A DNA stretch of 64,000 nt from Spirochaetota bacterium (GTDB lineage Bacteria; Spirochaetota; UBA4802; JAFGJZ01). The notes beneath the pieces were generated by a model that was given only the letters and a program-made list of their open reading frames with translations, was not told where the DNA came from and did not search any database. Shown here piece after piece: positions 43,734-53,521 of the stretch. A program made the translations under genes and the position numbers. Where the stretch lies: assembly GCA_029554345.1 (NCBI GenBank), contig JAKPJF010000182.1, forward strand, positions 19,054-83,053, in the 5' to 3' direction. Every line of letters starts with the position of its first letter. Positions within the stretch are counted from its first letter, which is position 1.

Positions 43734-45293
43734 ATGAATTTTACGTCGGTTGCAAATATTGCGGGCGGCATCGGACTTTTCCTTCTTGGAATGTTCATGT
43801 CTACCGAAGGTTTAAGGATGCTTGCGGGTGATTCTCTGCGGAGAATTTTGTCGCGCTTTACCGGCGGTTCTCTGCGCTCAATTTCCCTTGGTGCAGTCCT
43901 AACAGTACTTGTCCAGTCTTCACATGTTACAACTATCGCAACAATAGGTTTTGTAAGCGCCGGCTTAATCACTTTTCAGCAATCACTTGGTATAATTTTT
44001 GGAGCAAACCTCGGCAAAACTTCAATCGGCTGGATAATATCTTTACTCGGATTTAAACTTAAAATCGGACTTATAGCAATGATTGCACTTGCTGTCGGCG
44101 CCACAATGAAGATTGCTTTTAAAAATTATCTTTCAAAGCTCGGATTTGTCATTGCCGGATTCGGTTTGATATTTATAGGCATTGATTTTCTACAGAACGG
44201 AATGAATGATTTCGGATCTCTTTTTTCAATTTCAAACTATATTGATGATTCAATATTTACACGATTTAAACTTCTCGGAATCGGTGTTATAATGACTGTA
44301 ATTGCCCAGTCCAGCGGTGCCGCTTTGACTATTACCTTAGCAGCAGTACATCTTGGACAGATTTCAGTAGAGCATGCCGCGGCAATGGTAATAGGTCAGA
44401 ATATCGGTTCAACGTTAACTGCGGCTTTTGCAGCTTTCGGTGCAAGTTCATCAGCAAAAAAAACCGCGTTAGCACATATTTTTTTCAACCTGTTCACGGG
44501 AATTATTCTTTTTATTCTTCTTCACCCATTTATAGTATTTATTTCCGGGATATTTTCTTCTGTAATACACGGGGAAGAAGTAATTGCCGTATCACTTTTT
44601 CATACATCTTTTAATTTTGTCGGAATTATATTATTTTTACCGTTTATAAAATATTTTTCATCATTTTTATCTTATCTTATTCCGTCAAAAAAATCTTTTA
44701 CGGAACATCTTGATAAAAACGTTGAAACTCTTCCTGCGGTTGCTGTTGAATCAGCCAGAAGATCAGCACTTGAAATTGTTTCGCATCTATGCACAAAATG
44801 TACTCAGATTCTGCGCACGAATGAAATGAGTTTTAATTCATCTGAAATTAAAAATTCTACAGCAAAAATCGCCGAGTTTATGAGCAGAGTGCGGATGCAT
44901 CAGGGGATCGATTATGAACGAAAACGAAAAATTTCACTGCTTCATGCGGTTGAACATATTGACTATGTAACAGATTGCGCCGATGAAACAGAAACATGGA
45001 AAAACCTCCAAAGATATGATTTGCTTAAAAATCTCCGTGAAGATCTGGCGGCAGAACTCGATAAAATAATTCTTTGGATAAACAATAAAGATGAAAAATA
45101 TAATGCCAAATCAATTGAAAACGTAAGTGAGCGCATGATAGAATCAAGGAAAAGAGTTCGCGCCAAGATACTTGAAAGTCTTTCAAAAGGCGAAATCGAA
45201 TCTGAAGATGCTTTTCGGCAGATCGAAGCTTTGAGATGGCTTGAAAGACTTACTTATAGAATATGGCGTTCAGTGTATTATCTCATCGATTAG
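43734..45293 (+). CDS. Na/Pi-cotransporter family protein with PhoU-like tail
   Basis: A 519-residue membrane protein. The transporter part (about 1-320) carries two inverted repeats with QSS motifs: TVLVQSSHVTTIATIGF and TVIAQSSGAALTITL. The C-terminal 200 residues are helical, like a PhoU domain. The family moves phosphate with sodium or regulates phosphate export. No ribosome-binding site is obvious before the ATG. It stands alone between divergent arg and downstream pta. Confidence 0.9.
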   Translation: MNFTSVANIAGGIGLFLLGMFMSTEGLRMLAGDSLRRILSRFTGGSLRSISLGAVLTVLVQSSHVTTIATIGFVSAGLITFQQSLGIIFGANLGKTSIGWIISLLGFKLKIGLIAMIALAVGATMKIAFKNYLSKLGFVIAGFGLIFIGIDFLQNGMNDFGSLFSISNYIDDSIFTRFKLLGIGVIMTVIAQSSGAALTITLAAVHLGQISVEHAAAMVIGQNIGSTLTAAFAAFGASSSAKKTALAHIFFNLFTGIILFILLHPFIVFISGIFSSVIHGEEVIAVSLFHTSFNFVGIILFLPFIKYFSSFLSYLIPSKKSFTEHLDKNVETLPAVAVESARRSALEIVSHLCTKCTQILRTNEMSFNSSEIKNSTAKIAEFMSRVRMHQGIDYERKRKISLLHAVEHIDYVTDCADETETWKNLQRYDLLKNLREDLAAELDKIILWINNKDEKYNAKSIENVSERMIESRKRVRAKILESLSKGEIESEDAFRQIEALRWLERLTYRIWRSVYYLID

Positions 45294-45300
45294 CATATGA

Positions 45301-45320
45301 TCTCTGTAACAAAACAGAGA
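45301..45320 (+). terminator. Hairpin between transporter and pta
   Basis: TCTCTGT at 45301-45307 pairs with ACAGAGA at 45314-45320 across a six-base loop. No T-run follows directly, so it may be a weak terminator or a leader structure of pta. Confidence 0.4.
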
Positions 45321-45362
45321 CCTATATATAGAATTTATTTTTTTAGATAAAGGAGTTATATA

Positions 45363-46361
45363 ATGGATTTGATGAATTCATTTTATGAAAGGGCAAAGAC
45401 CCTGAACAAGACGATTCTTTTTCCGGAAGGAACTGAATCCCGTACGATTAAGGCTGTTAGTGAAATTGCGCAGAAAAAAATAGCGAAACCGGTTCTTCTG
45501 GGTGATGAAACTGCAATCAAGGCCAAAGCTTCTTCTGAGGGTGTATCCCTTGAGGGTGTTGAGATAATAAATCCGGTTAAGGATTCAAGATATGAAGAAT
45601 ATTCCAATAAATTTTTTGAGATGAGAAAAGCAAAGGGAATGACTATCGAGAAAGCCCGCGAAACCTTGAAAGATCCGATTTACTTTGCGACTATGATGAT
45701 ACAGTCAAATGCCGCAGACGGACTCGTTTCCGGCGCTGAACATTCAACAGCGGATACCATCAGACCGGCTCTGCAGATAATCAAAACAAAACCTGGAATC
45801 AGTGTAGTATCAGGATGTTTCATCATGTATGTTCCGAATTCAACTTTCGGTGATAACGGACTTTTCGTTTTTGCGGATTGTGCGGTCAATCCGGATCCGT
45901 CAAGCGAACAGCTTGCTGAAATCGCAATATCATCAGCGGAAACTGCGAAAGCTCTTTGTGATATGGAGCCTCGTGTTGCGATGCTTTCTTTTTCGACTAA
46001 AAAAAGCGCCGATCATCCAAATGTAGATAAAGTTATAAAGGCATTTGAAATAGCAAAAGAAAAAGTTCCTTCACTTGAAATCGACGGAGAACTTCAGGCC
46101 GATGCAGCTCTCGTTGAGTCAGTTGGACAGAAAAAATCTCCTGGCAGTAAAGTTGCCGGAAAAGCAAATGTCCTCATTTTCCCTGATCTTCAGAGTGGAA
46201 ACATCGGATATAAGCTTGTTGAGCGTCTAGCAAAGGCCCATGCAATCGGACCTTTTCTTCAGGGGCTTAATAAACCTGTGAACGATCTTTCGCGCGGATG
46301 CAGTGTTCAGGATATTATAGATGTAACCGCTGTTACGGCGATTCAGGCAGCTGGGAAATAG
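45363..46361 (+). CDS. pta: Phosphate acetyltransferase
   Basis: A 332-residue short-form Pta that interconverts acetyl-CoA and acetyl phosphate. Motifs include ILFPEGTESRTIKAV, NAADGLVSGAEHSTADTIRPALQ, MLSFSTKKSADHP and the C-terminal ANVLIFPDLQSGNIGYKLVERL. AAAGGAG precedes the ATG. ackA follows 23 bases later. The pair makes ATP from acetyl-CoA in fermentation or activates acetate. Confidence 0.97.
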   Translation: MDLMNSFYERAKTLNKTILFPEGTESRTIKAVSEIAQKKIAKPVLLGDETAIKAKASSEGVSLEGVEIINPVKDSRYEEYSNKFFEMRKAKGMTIEKARETLKDPIYFATMMIQSNAADGLVSGAEHSTADTIRPALQIIKTKPGISVVSGCFIMYVPNSTFGDNGLFVFADCAVNPDPSSEQLAEIAISSAETAKALCDMEPRVAMLSFSTKKSADHPNVDKVIKAFEIAKEKVPSLEIDGELQADAALVESVGQKKSPGSKVAGKANVLIFPDLQSGNIGYKLVERLAKAHAIGPFLQGLNKPVNDLSRGCSVQDIIDVTAVTAIQAAGK

Positions 46362-46384
46362 ATTATAATAATTGGAGATAGATA

Positions 46385-47722
46385 ATGATAATACTAAGTA
46401 TTAATTCGGGCAGTTCTTCGCTGAAGTTCATGCTCTACAATTACACGAAAAAAGAAACCATTTCAACAGGAATTGTTGAACGCGTAGGTATGGAAAGAAG
46501 CTTTATTGAATTTACATGCAGAGATAAGTGCAAGGTTAAGATAGAACATAACTGTCCGAATCATGAAGTTGCGATAGAACTTATGATGAAGACGATGACT
46601 AATCCTGAATATAATATTCTTCAGTCAGTTGACCAGATAAAGGCCGTTGGTCATAGGGTTCTTCACGGCGGTGATGTAATCAAGCAGTCAGTTATTATTG
46701 ATGACGAGATAATGAAAACATTTAAAAATCTTATTGATCTCGGTCCGCTTCATATGCCGCCTAACATAACAGGAATTGAAGCTGCTAAAGCGGTAATGCC
46801 GGATGTTCCGCATATGGCAATTATGGATACGGCATTCCATCAGACTATGCCTGCGCACACATATATGTACGCGCTTCCTTATGAATGGTATGAAAATCAT
46901 AAGGTTAGAAGATACGGTTTTCACGGGACAAGCCATCTTTATGTTTCCAAAAGAGCTGCTGTTCTTCTTGGAAAAGAACCTAAAGATACAAATGCCGTAA
47001 TTCTTCACATAGGAAACGGTGCTTCGGCGTGTGCGATAAAAAACGGAAAGTGTTATGACACAAGCATGGGTCTTACACCGCTTGAAGGTCTGATTATGGG
47101 AACACGCTCCGGAGATTTCGACGCGGCTGTTGTAGAATACATTATCGGAAAAGAAAATCTCTCTCCTGCAGAAATGAACAATATTCTCAACAAGAAAAGC
47201 GGACACATTGGAATAACAGGTAAATATTCCGACAGACGCGATTTGGTCGACAATGCGGAGAAGGGCGACAAACGCTGTCAGCTTGCGATTGATATGGAAT
47301 GTTACCGTTTGAAAAAATACATAGGTTCATATATCGCGGGACTTGGCGGAGCAGACGCTCTTGTTTTTACTGCAGGTGTCGGTGAAATGAGCCCGATAAT
47401 AAGAGAAAAAGCTCTGGAAGGACTTGAGTGTCTCGGGCTGAAACTTGACAAAGAAAAAAACAAAATCTGCAGAAACAGAAACGCAGAATTTGAAATCAGT
47501 GCATCTGATTCAAAAATCAAAATATTTGTAATTCCTACAGATGAAGAAATTGTTTTCATAGAAGACGTTGTTGCGCTTCTTCATGGAACATACAAAGATC
47601 CAGCTGAATATATTTATTCTTTTCAGAAGAAAGAATATGTTAATGAACAGAGAAAATCTGCATTTGAAGAAGATATTAAAGAAAAACCGGATCTCAAAAA
47701 GATTGCGGTTTATCCCAAATAA
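46385..47722 (+). CDS. ackA: Acetate kinase
   Basis: A 445-residue enzyme of the ASKHA fold. Signatures are ILSINSGSSSLKF at the start, GHRVLHGGD, MDTAFHQTMP, YGFHGTSHLYVS and VFTAGVGEMSPIIRE. A C-terminal tail of about 40 residues (KDPAEYIYSFQKKEYVNEQ and after) extends beyond the usual end of about 400 residues. It lies directly between pta and rlmN, whose start follows the ackA stop with no gap. Confidence 0.96.
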   Translation: MIILSINSGSSSLKFMLYNYTKKETISTGIVERVGMERSFIEFTCRDKCKVKIEHNCPNHEVAIELMMKTMTNPEYNILQSVDQIKAVGHRVLHGGDVIKQSVIIDDEIMKTFKNLIDLGPLHMPPNITGIEAAKAVMPDVPHMAIMDTAFHQTMPAHTYMYALPYEWYENHKVRRYGFHGTSHLYVSKRAAVLLGKEPKDTNAVILHIGNGASACAIKNGKCYDTSMGLTPLEGLIMGTRSGDFDAAVVEYIIGKENLSPAEMNNILNKKSGHIGITGKYSDRRDLVDNAEKGDKRCQLAIDMECYRLKKYIGSYIAGLGGADALVFTAGVGEMSPIIREKALEGLECLGLKLDKEKNKICRNRNAEFEISASDSKIKIFVIPTDEEIVFIEDVVALLHGTYKDPAEYIYSFQKKEYVNEQRKSAFEEDIKEKPDLKKIAVYPK

Positions 47723-48772
47723 ATGAAAGATTCCATAAAAAATTACTATCTCGAAGAAGCTGAAGATATTTTTGAAAGACTAGGCGAGGCACGTTATCGT
47801 GCCCGCCAGCTTTTTTCATGGCTTTACGCGAAAAATGTATCATCATTCGATGAAATGAGCAATTATTCAAAAGATCTTAGATCAAAATTGACTGAGGAAT
47901 TTTCTGTATCTCCTTTGATACTTGAGGAAAGACTGCTTTCAAAGATAGACGGAACTGAAAAATTTTTGTTCAAAACCGAAGACGGGCACTTTATTGAATC
48001 GGTTCTTCTCCGTAATGAGGCAAACGATGATGGACGATTGACTATATGTATTTCAAGCCAGATAGGGTGCGCAATGGGATGTACCTTCTGTTCAACCGCA
48101 AAGATCGGTTTTATACGCAGCCTTTCCGTTGCAGAAATTCTTGATCAGATAATTCATGTCAGAAGAGCTACCGGGCTTTTGAATAATAACATAGTTTTTA
48201 TGGGAATGGGTGAACCTTTCAATAATTATGACAATGTGATTAAAGCCGCTAATATAATGAATTACAGCTTCGGTTTTCATATATCGGTCAGAAAAATTAC
48301 AATTTCAACATGCGGTATTCTTCCTGCAATCAAGAGATACGTAAATGAAAAACACCTTTTCAATCTTGCAATTTCTTTAAATGACAGCGACCCGGCATTG
48401 CGTAAAATAAACATGCCTGTTGAGAATAAATATCCGATTAAAGAGGTAGCCGATTTTATAAATAAAAATCCCGCTGCGGGATATAACCGTATGACTCTTG
48501 AATATGTCATGAGAAAAGATAATATCTCAAAGAAAAACGCAGAAGAAATAAAGAAACTTTTTAAGTTTGCACACGTGATGCTTAATTTAATACCGCTTAA
48601 TTCTCCAGAATGTCCGGATAAAAAAGATATTGAAAAATTTATGCAGTATTGTTCGATCATGAATATTCCCATAATTGTAAGAAAATCGCTAGGTTCTGAT
48701 ATTTCCGGAGGATGCGGTCAGCTTGCAGGAAAAAAATACACCGGCGGATCCGGTGAAATAATTGAGGTATAA
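47723..48772 (+). CDS. rlmN: Dual-specificity rRNA/tRNA (adenine-C2) methyltransferase RlmN
   Basis: A 349-residue radical-SAM enzyme. The cluster cysteines are Cys116, Cys120 and Cys123 in GCAMGCTFC. Other family marks are VFMGMGEPFNNYDNV, STCGILPAI, LAISLNDSDPALR and the C-terminal Cys in GGCGQL that forms the catalytic thiol. It methylates 23S rRNA A2503 and some tRNAs. It starts directly after the ackA stop and overlaps the PBP start by one base. Confidence 0.96.
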   Translation: MKDSIKNYYLEEAEDIFERLGEARYRARQLFSWLYAKNVSSFDEMSNYSKDLRSKLTEEFSVSPLILEERLLSKIDGTEKFLFKTEDGHFIESVLLRNEANDDGRLTICISSQIGCAMGCTFCSTAKIGFIRSLSVAEILDQIIHVRRATGLLNNNIVFMGMGEPFNNYDNVIKAANIMNYSFGFHISVRKITISTCGILPAIKRYVNEKHLFNLAISLNDSDPALRKINMPVENKYPIKEVADFINKNPAAGYNRMTLEYVMRKDNISKKNAEEIKKLFKFAHVMLNLIPLNSPECPDKKDIEKFMQYCSIMNIPIIVRKSLGSDISGGCGQLAGKKYTGGSGEIIEV

Positions 48773-51009
48773 TGAATTTTATTTTTGCACTTTTAAGTTT
48801 TATTAAACGTCATAAAATTCTGGTATTTGTTGTCATTCCTTCGTGTATTTTTCTTTTATTTTCGGCTTATGCCGCATTTGTCTACGTGCAATGGCGAAGT
48901 GACAGGCCCCTTGCGCTGGACCGGCTTGCAAAATACAAACAGCTTATTGACAGAACCGAAGATATCAACCGCGGGCTTGTTTATTCTGCTTCGGATATTG
49001 ATGTCGGCAAAAAGGTTGTCGAAGTCCCGAGCAGAATCTATGACAGAAACGGGGAAATCATAGGTGAATATTTTAATCAGAAACGCGAACTTATTCCTTT
49101 TAATTCAATTCCGAAAGATATTATAAATGCCGTTGTAGCAAGCGAAGACAGGGATTTCTACAAACATAAAGGTATTAATCCAAAAGGTATATTTAGGGCA
49201 GTTTTGAAAAATGTTTTCAGTTTGAGTTTTTCGCAAGGCGGAAGTACTGTTACCCAGCAGCTGGCTAAAAACTTTTTTACCGATATGGATAAAAGTATAA
49301 AGCGAAAGATATATGAAGCTTTTTGTGCATACGAAATTGAAAAGCTGTATGATAAAGATGATATTATGTCGATGTATCTTAATCTAATATATTTCGGAAA
49401 CGGCGCCTATGGAGTAGAATCGGCATCAAAAATGTTTTTCGGAAAAAGCGCTATAGAATGCAATACTGCTGAATGTGCTATGATAGTTTCAACTATTTCA
49501 AACCCGCTTTATTATTCACCGATGAATAATCTGAACAATTCCGTAAAAAAAACAAATGTTATACTGTATTCACTTGCAGATGCTGGATTCTTTTCTGAAA
49601 AAAAAGCGGATTTTCTTTATAAGGAATTTCTTAATAAATGGGATGTTAAGTTTAATAATGACGGAAAAGCTCAATCCTCGCTTATTGCTTCTTCCGGAAT
49701 GAGTATGTATAGAATAAACAGAGCACCATATTTTAACGAGTATGTCAGAAGAATAATCGTTGAAAAATTCGGTGAGGATTCGCTCCGTTCAGGCGGACTT
49801 TCCATTTATACAACAATAGACGGAAGAAAGCAGGATATCGCACGTAATGCACTTGTTGACGGTGTATCAAGACTGCGTTCCGGCTATTCCGGAAAATATC
49901 CTGAAGCTGTGAGCGGTGCCCTGGTTTCAATAAATCCTTCAACCGGTGAAATTATTTCATATGTGGGCGGATTTGAATTTAATTCAAAGAATCAGCTTGA
50001 TCTCGTAAGCCAGAGCCGGCGCCAGCCCGGTTCGTCATTTAAGCCGCTTGTGTATTGTGCTGCTTTTGAAGATAAAGATATTACACCTGCAACAATAATT
50101 AAAGACGAAAAAGTTAAATTCGGAAAATATTCTCCGGCAAATTATAGCGGAACATATTCGGGAGATGTAACAATTCACCAGGCTCTTGTCCGTTCGATTA
50201 ATACAATTGCCGTCAAAGTTCTTGATAAAACTGGATATTCTACTGTAAGAAAATATATTCAGGATTCTCTGGAATTATCAGGTTCAGAAACTGATAAGCG
50301 GTTTCAGAAAACTTTATCAATGGCACTTGGCACTTATGAGCTTTCACCGCTTGAAAATGCTACACTTCATGCCGTTATTGTCAACGGCGGCGATTTTGTA
50401 AAACCATGGGGAATAAAATCAGTTAAGGATTTTAACGGAAATATGGTTTGGAACGCAGAAGAAGAAGAAAAAACATATATAGAGAAGAAACGCAATTCAC
50501 TTGGGAAAATTATTTCACCGCAAGCTGCCGCAGTAACAGTAAATGTTTTGAGGTATGTATTGAAAAAAGGCGGTACGGGTCAATATGTAACATCTGCTTA
50601 CAGAATTGATTTTCAGGCAGCAGGCAAGACGGGAACTTCAACCAATTACAATGATGCATGGTTTGTAGGATATACTTCGGATTCTGTAACTGCTATTTGG
50701 ATGGGAAACACCAAAGGAGCTATATCTCTCGGACGCGGCAAAAGCGGAGGTTCGCTTTGTGCTCCGGTCTGGGGCAGATATATTTCAGCAGCATGTTCTG
50801 AAGAAAAACCATCTGATTTTATTATTCCCGAAGACGGAATTTCGCAGCAGACGATATGTCTTGACAGCGGAAAAGTCCCGAAAGATAATGCCTTTTGCCC
50901 TGAAACCGCAACTGATGAATTATTTTTAAGCGGAACGGAACCCGGAGAATATTGTGAAATCCATTCCGATTCAGCATCTGAACCTAAAAAGATTGTTTCT
51001 GAGGAGTAG
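48772..51009 (+). CDS. Class A penicillin-binding protein (PBP1A-type)
   Basis: A 745-residue bifunctional wall synthase. A transmembrane helix (about 15-40) is followed by the GT51 glycosyltransferase domain with VASEDRDFYKHKGINPKG and GGSTVTQQLAKN. The transpeptidase domain has SSFKP (catalytic serine), SIN-type SINT and KTGTS. It polymerises and cross-links peptidoglycan in the periplasm. It begins inside the rlmN stop and is followed by an M23 peptidase gene, which fits a wall-growth operon. Confidence 0.95.
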   Translation: MNFIFALLSFIKRHKILVFVVIPSCIFLLFSAYAAFVYVQWRSDRPLALDRLAKYKQLIDRTEDINRGLVYSASDIDVGKKVVEVPSRIYDRNGEIIGEYFNQKRELIPFNSIPKDIINAVVASEDRDFYKHKGINPKGIFRAVLKNVFSLSFSQGGSTVTQQLAKNFFTDMDKSIKRKIYEAFCAYEIEKLYDKDDIMSMYLNLIYFGNGAYGVESASKMFFGKSAIECNTAECAMIVSTISNPLYYSPMNNLNNSVKKTNVILYSLADAGFFSEKKADFLYKEFLNKWDVKFNNDGKAQSSLIASSGMSMYRINRAPYFNEYVRRIIVEKFGEDSLRSGGLSIYTTIDGRKQDIARNALVDGVSRLRSGYSGKYPEAVSGALVSINPSTGEIISYVGGFEFNSKNQLDLVSQSRRQPGSSFKPLVYCAAFEDKDITPATIIKDEKVKFGKYSPANYSGTYSGDVTIHQALVRSINTIAVKVLDKTGYSTVRKYIQDSLELSGSETDKRFQKTLSMALGTYELSPLENATLHAVIVNGGDFVKPWGIKSVKDFNGNMVWNAEEEEKTYIEKKRNSLGKIISPQAAAVTVNVLRYVLKKGGTGQYVTSAYRIDFQAAGKTGTSTNYNDAWFVGYTSDSVTAIWMGNTKGAISLGRGKSGGSLCAPVWGRYISAACSEEKPSDFIIPEDGISQQTICLDSGKVPKDNAFCPETATDELFLSGTEPGEYCEIHSDSASEPKKIVSEE

Positions 51010-51016
51010 CTAACAT

Positions 51017-51853
51017 ATGAATAGATTTTTATTATTGCCGGCACTTCTTTGTATCAGTTATTTCACATGGCCTGTTAAAAGCGGCCGTGTCACTTCAAGT
51101 TTTGCTGAATTCCGACCCGACCATCTTCATGACGGGGTTGATATGATCAGCTCTTCATATGATGTATTTCCGGTTGAAGACGGTGAACTTCTTTATATGT
51201 GGAATAAAGATCTTTTTCCTTTTGATGATTATACCGGCAGCGGCAATTATAAATTTATTTCACACAATGCATTTATTTCTCAATATCTGCATCTTGATGA
51301 TTCTTCCAATAGCGCAAAAAAAGCTGTTACTTCTGAGCCGATCGGAAAATATGCAAATACCGGAAGAAGTTTCGGTAATCATATTCATTTCTGCATTATT
51401 CAGCCGAAAGACTGGGCTAGTATAAATCCGTTTACATTAGCTCAGCCGATTGAAGATAAACGCCAGCCGGTAATTTCGGATATTGCTTTTGATATTGACG
51501 GAAAGATTATGATTGTGAAAGACAAAACAACTGTCAGGCTTACAAAAGACAGACCGCTCTTAATAAAAGCATTTGATGAGATAAACAAAGGTGACCGTCA
51601 CGGACTTTACGCATTGAAGGTTTATCATAACAGCAAAATTATCCTGGATATCAAATTTGATAAAATCGTATCAAAAGACGGTCAGCTTCTATTATCAGGA
51701 AGAAAATTCGAGGATATATTTAATTCTTCTTTTTATCTAGTCAGCGGAATAAAATGGAACAATGGTGAAAATTCTTTTTCCGTAAGGGCTCTTGATTATT
51801 CCGGTAATGAAACAGTAAAGGATTTTACTCTTATTGCAAATAAAGAATTCTGA
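51017..51853 (+). CDS. Exported M23 (LytM-type) metallopeptidase
   Basis: A 278-residue protein with a short signal-like N-terminus. The M23 domain keeps the zinc ligands: His38 and Asp42 in HDGVD, His92 in YLHL and His124 in HIHF. This is an active-type endopeptidase that cleaves peptidoglycan cross-links. A beta-sandwich-like region of about 140 residues follows (KVYHNSKIILDIKF, VRALDYSGNETVKDF). It lies seven bases after the PBP gene, a natural partnership of synthase and hydrolase. Confidence 0.88.
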   Translation: MNRFLLLPALLCISYFTWPVKSGRVTSSFAEFRPDHLHDGVDMISSSYDVFPVEDGELLYMWNKDLFPFDDYTGSGNYKFISHNAFISQYLHLDDSSNSAKKAVTSEPIGKYANTGRSFGNHIHFCIIQPKDWASINPFTLAQPIEDKRQPVISDIAFDIDGKIMIVKDKTTVRLTKDRPLLIKAFDEINKGDRHGLYALKVYHNSKIILDIKFDKIVSKDGQLLLSGRKFEDIFNSSFYLVSGIKWNNGENSFSVRALDYSGNETVKDFTLIANKEF

Positions 51854-51854
51854 T

Positions 51855-52271
51855 ATGGGAAATTCTATTTCAAAATACAGAAGAATGCGTAAAATAAAGC
51901 AGAATGACATGGCTAAAGCCATGGGAGTAACCCCGTCATACTTATGTAAAATAGAAAGAGACAGCATAGATGCACCTGAATCATTTAAAAAAAGCTGTGC
52001 TGAATATCTTGAGGTAGAATTAAACGTTCTTTTTTCTCCTTCCAAAAAGGTTATTGTCGAATCTGATTCAAACATGGTTTGGAATGAAAGGACAAAAAAG
52101 GGGATTACTCAAAGAGAACTCGCAGCTATGCTTAAATGTTCTCCATCTTATCTTTCAAAGATTGAAAAAGGTGAAATTGATCCGCCGCATGAGTTTAAAA
52201 AAGAATGTGCTAAAATATTCAGGAAAAAAACTGATAAACTTTTTCCGGATTTTGACGGAGCAGCAGGGTGA
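51855..52271 (+). CDS. Double XRE-type helix-turn-helix protein
   Basis: A 138-residue protein with two tandem Cro/CI-like domains. The first reads KQNDMAKAMGVTPSYLCKIERD and the second TQRELAAMLKCSPSYLSKIEKG, each followed by a similar Pro-x-x-Phe-Lys-Lys-x-Cys-Ala stretch, so they arose by duplication. No ligand or oligomerisation domain follows. It may bind DNA as one chain with pseudo-dyad symmetry. ATG 51855 is close behind the M23 stop. The stop overlaps the next gene as GTGA. Confidence 0.85.
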   Translation: MGNSISKYRRMRKIKQNDMAKAMGVTPSYLCKIERDSIDAPESFKKSCAEYLEVELNVLFSPSKKVIVESDSNMVWNERTKKGITQRELAAMLKCSPSYLSKIEKGEIDPPHEFKKECAKIFRKKTDKLFPDFDGAAG

Positions 52272-53521
52272 ACGGTTTTCCAGAGTATTTTTATTTTATT
52301 CTGCCAATTTTATTTTTTTTATCAGCATTTTTTTCAGGCTCTGAAACAGCTCTTTTTTCTATCGGTAAGGCCGATATATTCAGAATGTCTAACGGTACAG
52401 CCAAAGAAAAAAAAATATACCGCATTCTGGTTTCTCCCGAAAAAGTTTTAATTTCACTGCTTTTGTGCAATCTGCTTGTAAACATATCCGTATCAACAAT
52501 AATTGCAGAGATATGTATTGATTTTTCTCCGAAGTATGGACATTATTTCGCTATGCTTATAGCAACTCCCTTAATCATAATATTCGGCGAAATAATGCCG
52601 AAGGTAGTAGCAATAAACAACAGCCTTCGGTTTGCAAAAGCCGTTATATCACCTTTTCATGTTTTTCATTTTATTGTAACACCTATAAGGTTTCTTATTC
52701 TCGGCATAATGCATTCAGTAATAAAAATACTGAAAATTGATTTTTCTGAAAGCGTTAACATTACAGAGGGTGAAATTGATGCGGCGCTTGATATAAGCAA
52801 AGATGACGGAGCCTTACAGCCTGCGGAAATTGAATTTATCCGCAATGTAATCAAACTTTCCAAAAAAACAGCTCAAAGTATAATGATTCCGCGGAATGAA
52901 ATAACTGTAATCGAATACGGTACAAGTATTGAAAAAGCGATGCAGATTTTTATGAAAAAGAAATTCATGAGAATTCCGGTTTTCAAGGATAATATAGACA
53001 ATATAGTCGGTTTTATTGATTATAGATATCTTCTTCCGTATCACTACGGATTGAAAAAAGCAAAAAATATAAACAAACTTCTTACACCTCCGAATCATTT
53101 TCCGTCTACAAAGGAATTGTCGTCACTTCTTCATTCATTTATCGAAAAACGCATTCAAATGGCTGTTGTAGTCGATGAATACGGCGGAACGATGGGGATT
53201 GTAACTCTTTCCTCCATGATTGCTGAAGTAATGGGTGAAAAATTTTCTTTATCAAGGGAAGAAATAAAACCGGAAGTCCGTTCATGTGAAGGAATTTCGG
53301 TAATAACCGGAGATATGCAGATTGTTGATTTCAATTCAGAATTTGCCGAATCTATTAAAACAGATGACAGTGAAACTATTGCGGGCTTTATAATAGAAAA
53401 ACTTGAGAGACTCCCTTTTAGAGGAGATGTTGTCGCTATAGATAGACATATTCTGAGAGTAAGAAGTGTCAGAAGAAAGAGAATTGAAACTATTGAAGTG
53501 CTGGAAAAAGTAAATGATTGA
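52268..53521 (+). CDS. CNNM/CorC-type transporter-like protein, first copy
   Basis: A 417-residue membrane protein. The N-terminal DUF21/CNNM domain (about 1-190, helices with FFSGSETALFSIGKADI) leads to a CBS pair (MIPRNEITVIEYG, RIPVFKDNIDNIVGFIDYRYLL, VVDEYGGTMGIVTLSSMIAEVMG) and a CorC_HlyC domain. The family handles magnesium or cobalt homeostasis. It starts with GTG overlapping the regulator stop and ends overlapping a second CNNM gene by eight bases. Confidence 0.92.
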   Translation: MNGFPEYFYFILPILFFLSAFFSGSETALFSIGKADIFRMSNGTAKEKKIYRILVSPEKVLISLLLCNLLVNISVSTIIAEICIDFSPKYGHYFAMLIATPLIIIFGEIMPKVVAINNSLRFAKAVISPFHVFHFIVTPIRFLILGIMHSVIKILKIDFSESVNITEGEIDAALDISKDDGALQPAEIEFIRNVIKLSKKTAQSIMIPRNEITVIEYGTSIEKAMQIFMKKKFMRIPVFKDNIDNIVGFIDYRYLLPYHYGLKKAKNINKLLTPPNHFPSTKELSSLLHSFIEKRIQMAVVVDEYGGTMGIVTLSSMIAEVMGEKFSLSREEIKPEVRSCEGISVITGDMQIVDFNSEFAESIKTDDSETIAGFIIEKLERLPFRGDVVAIDRHILRVRSVRRKRIETIEVLEKVND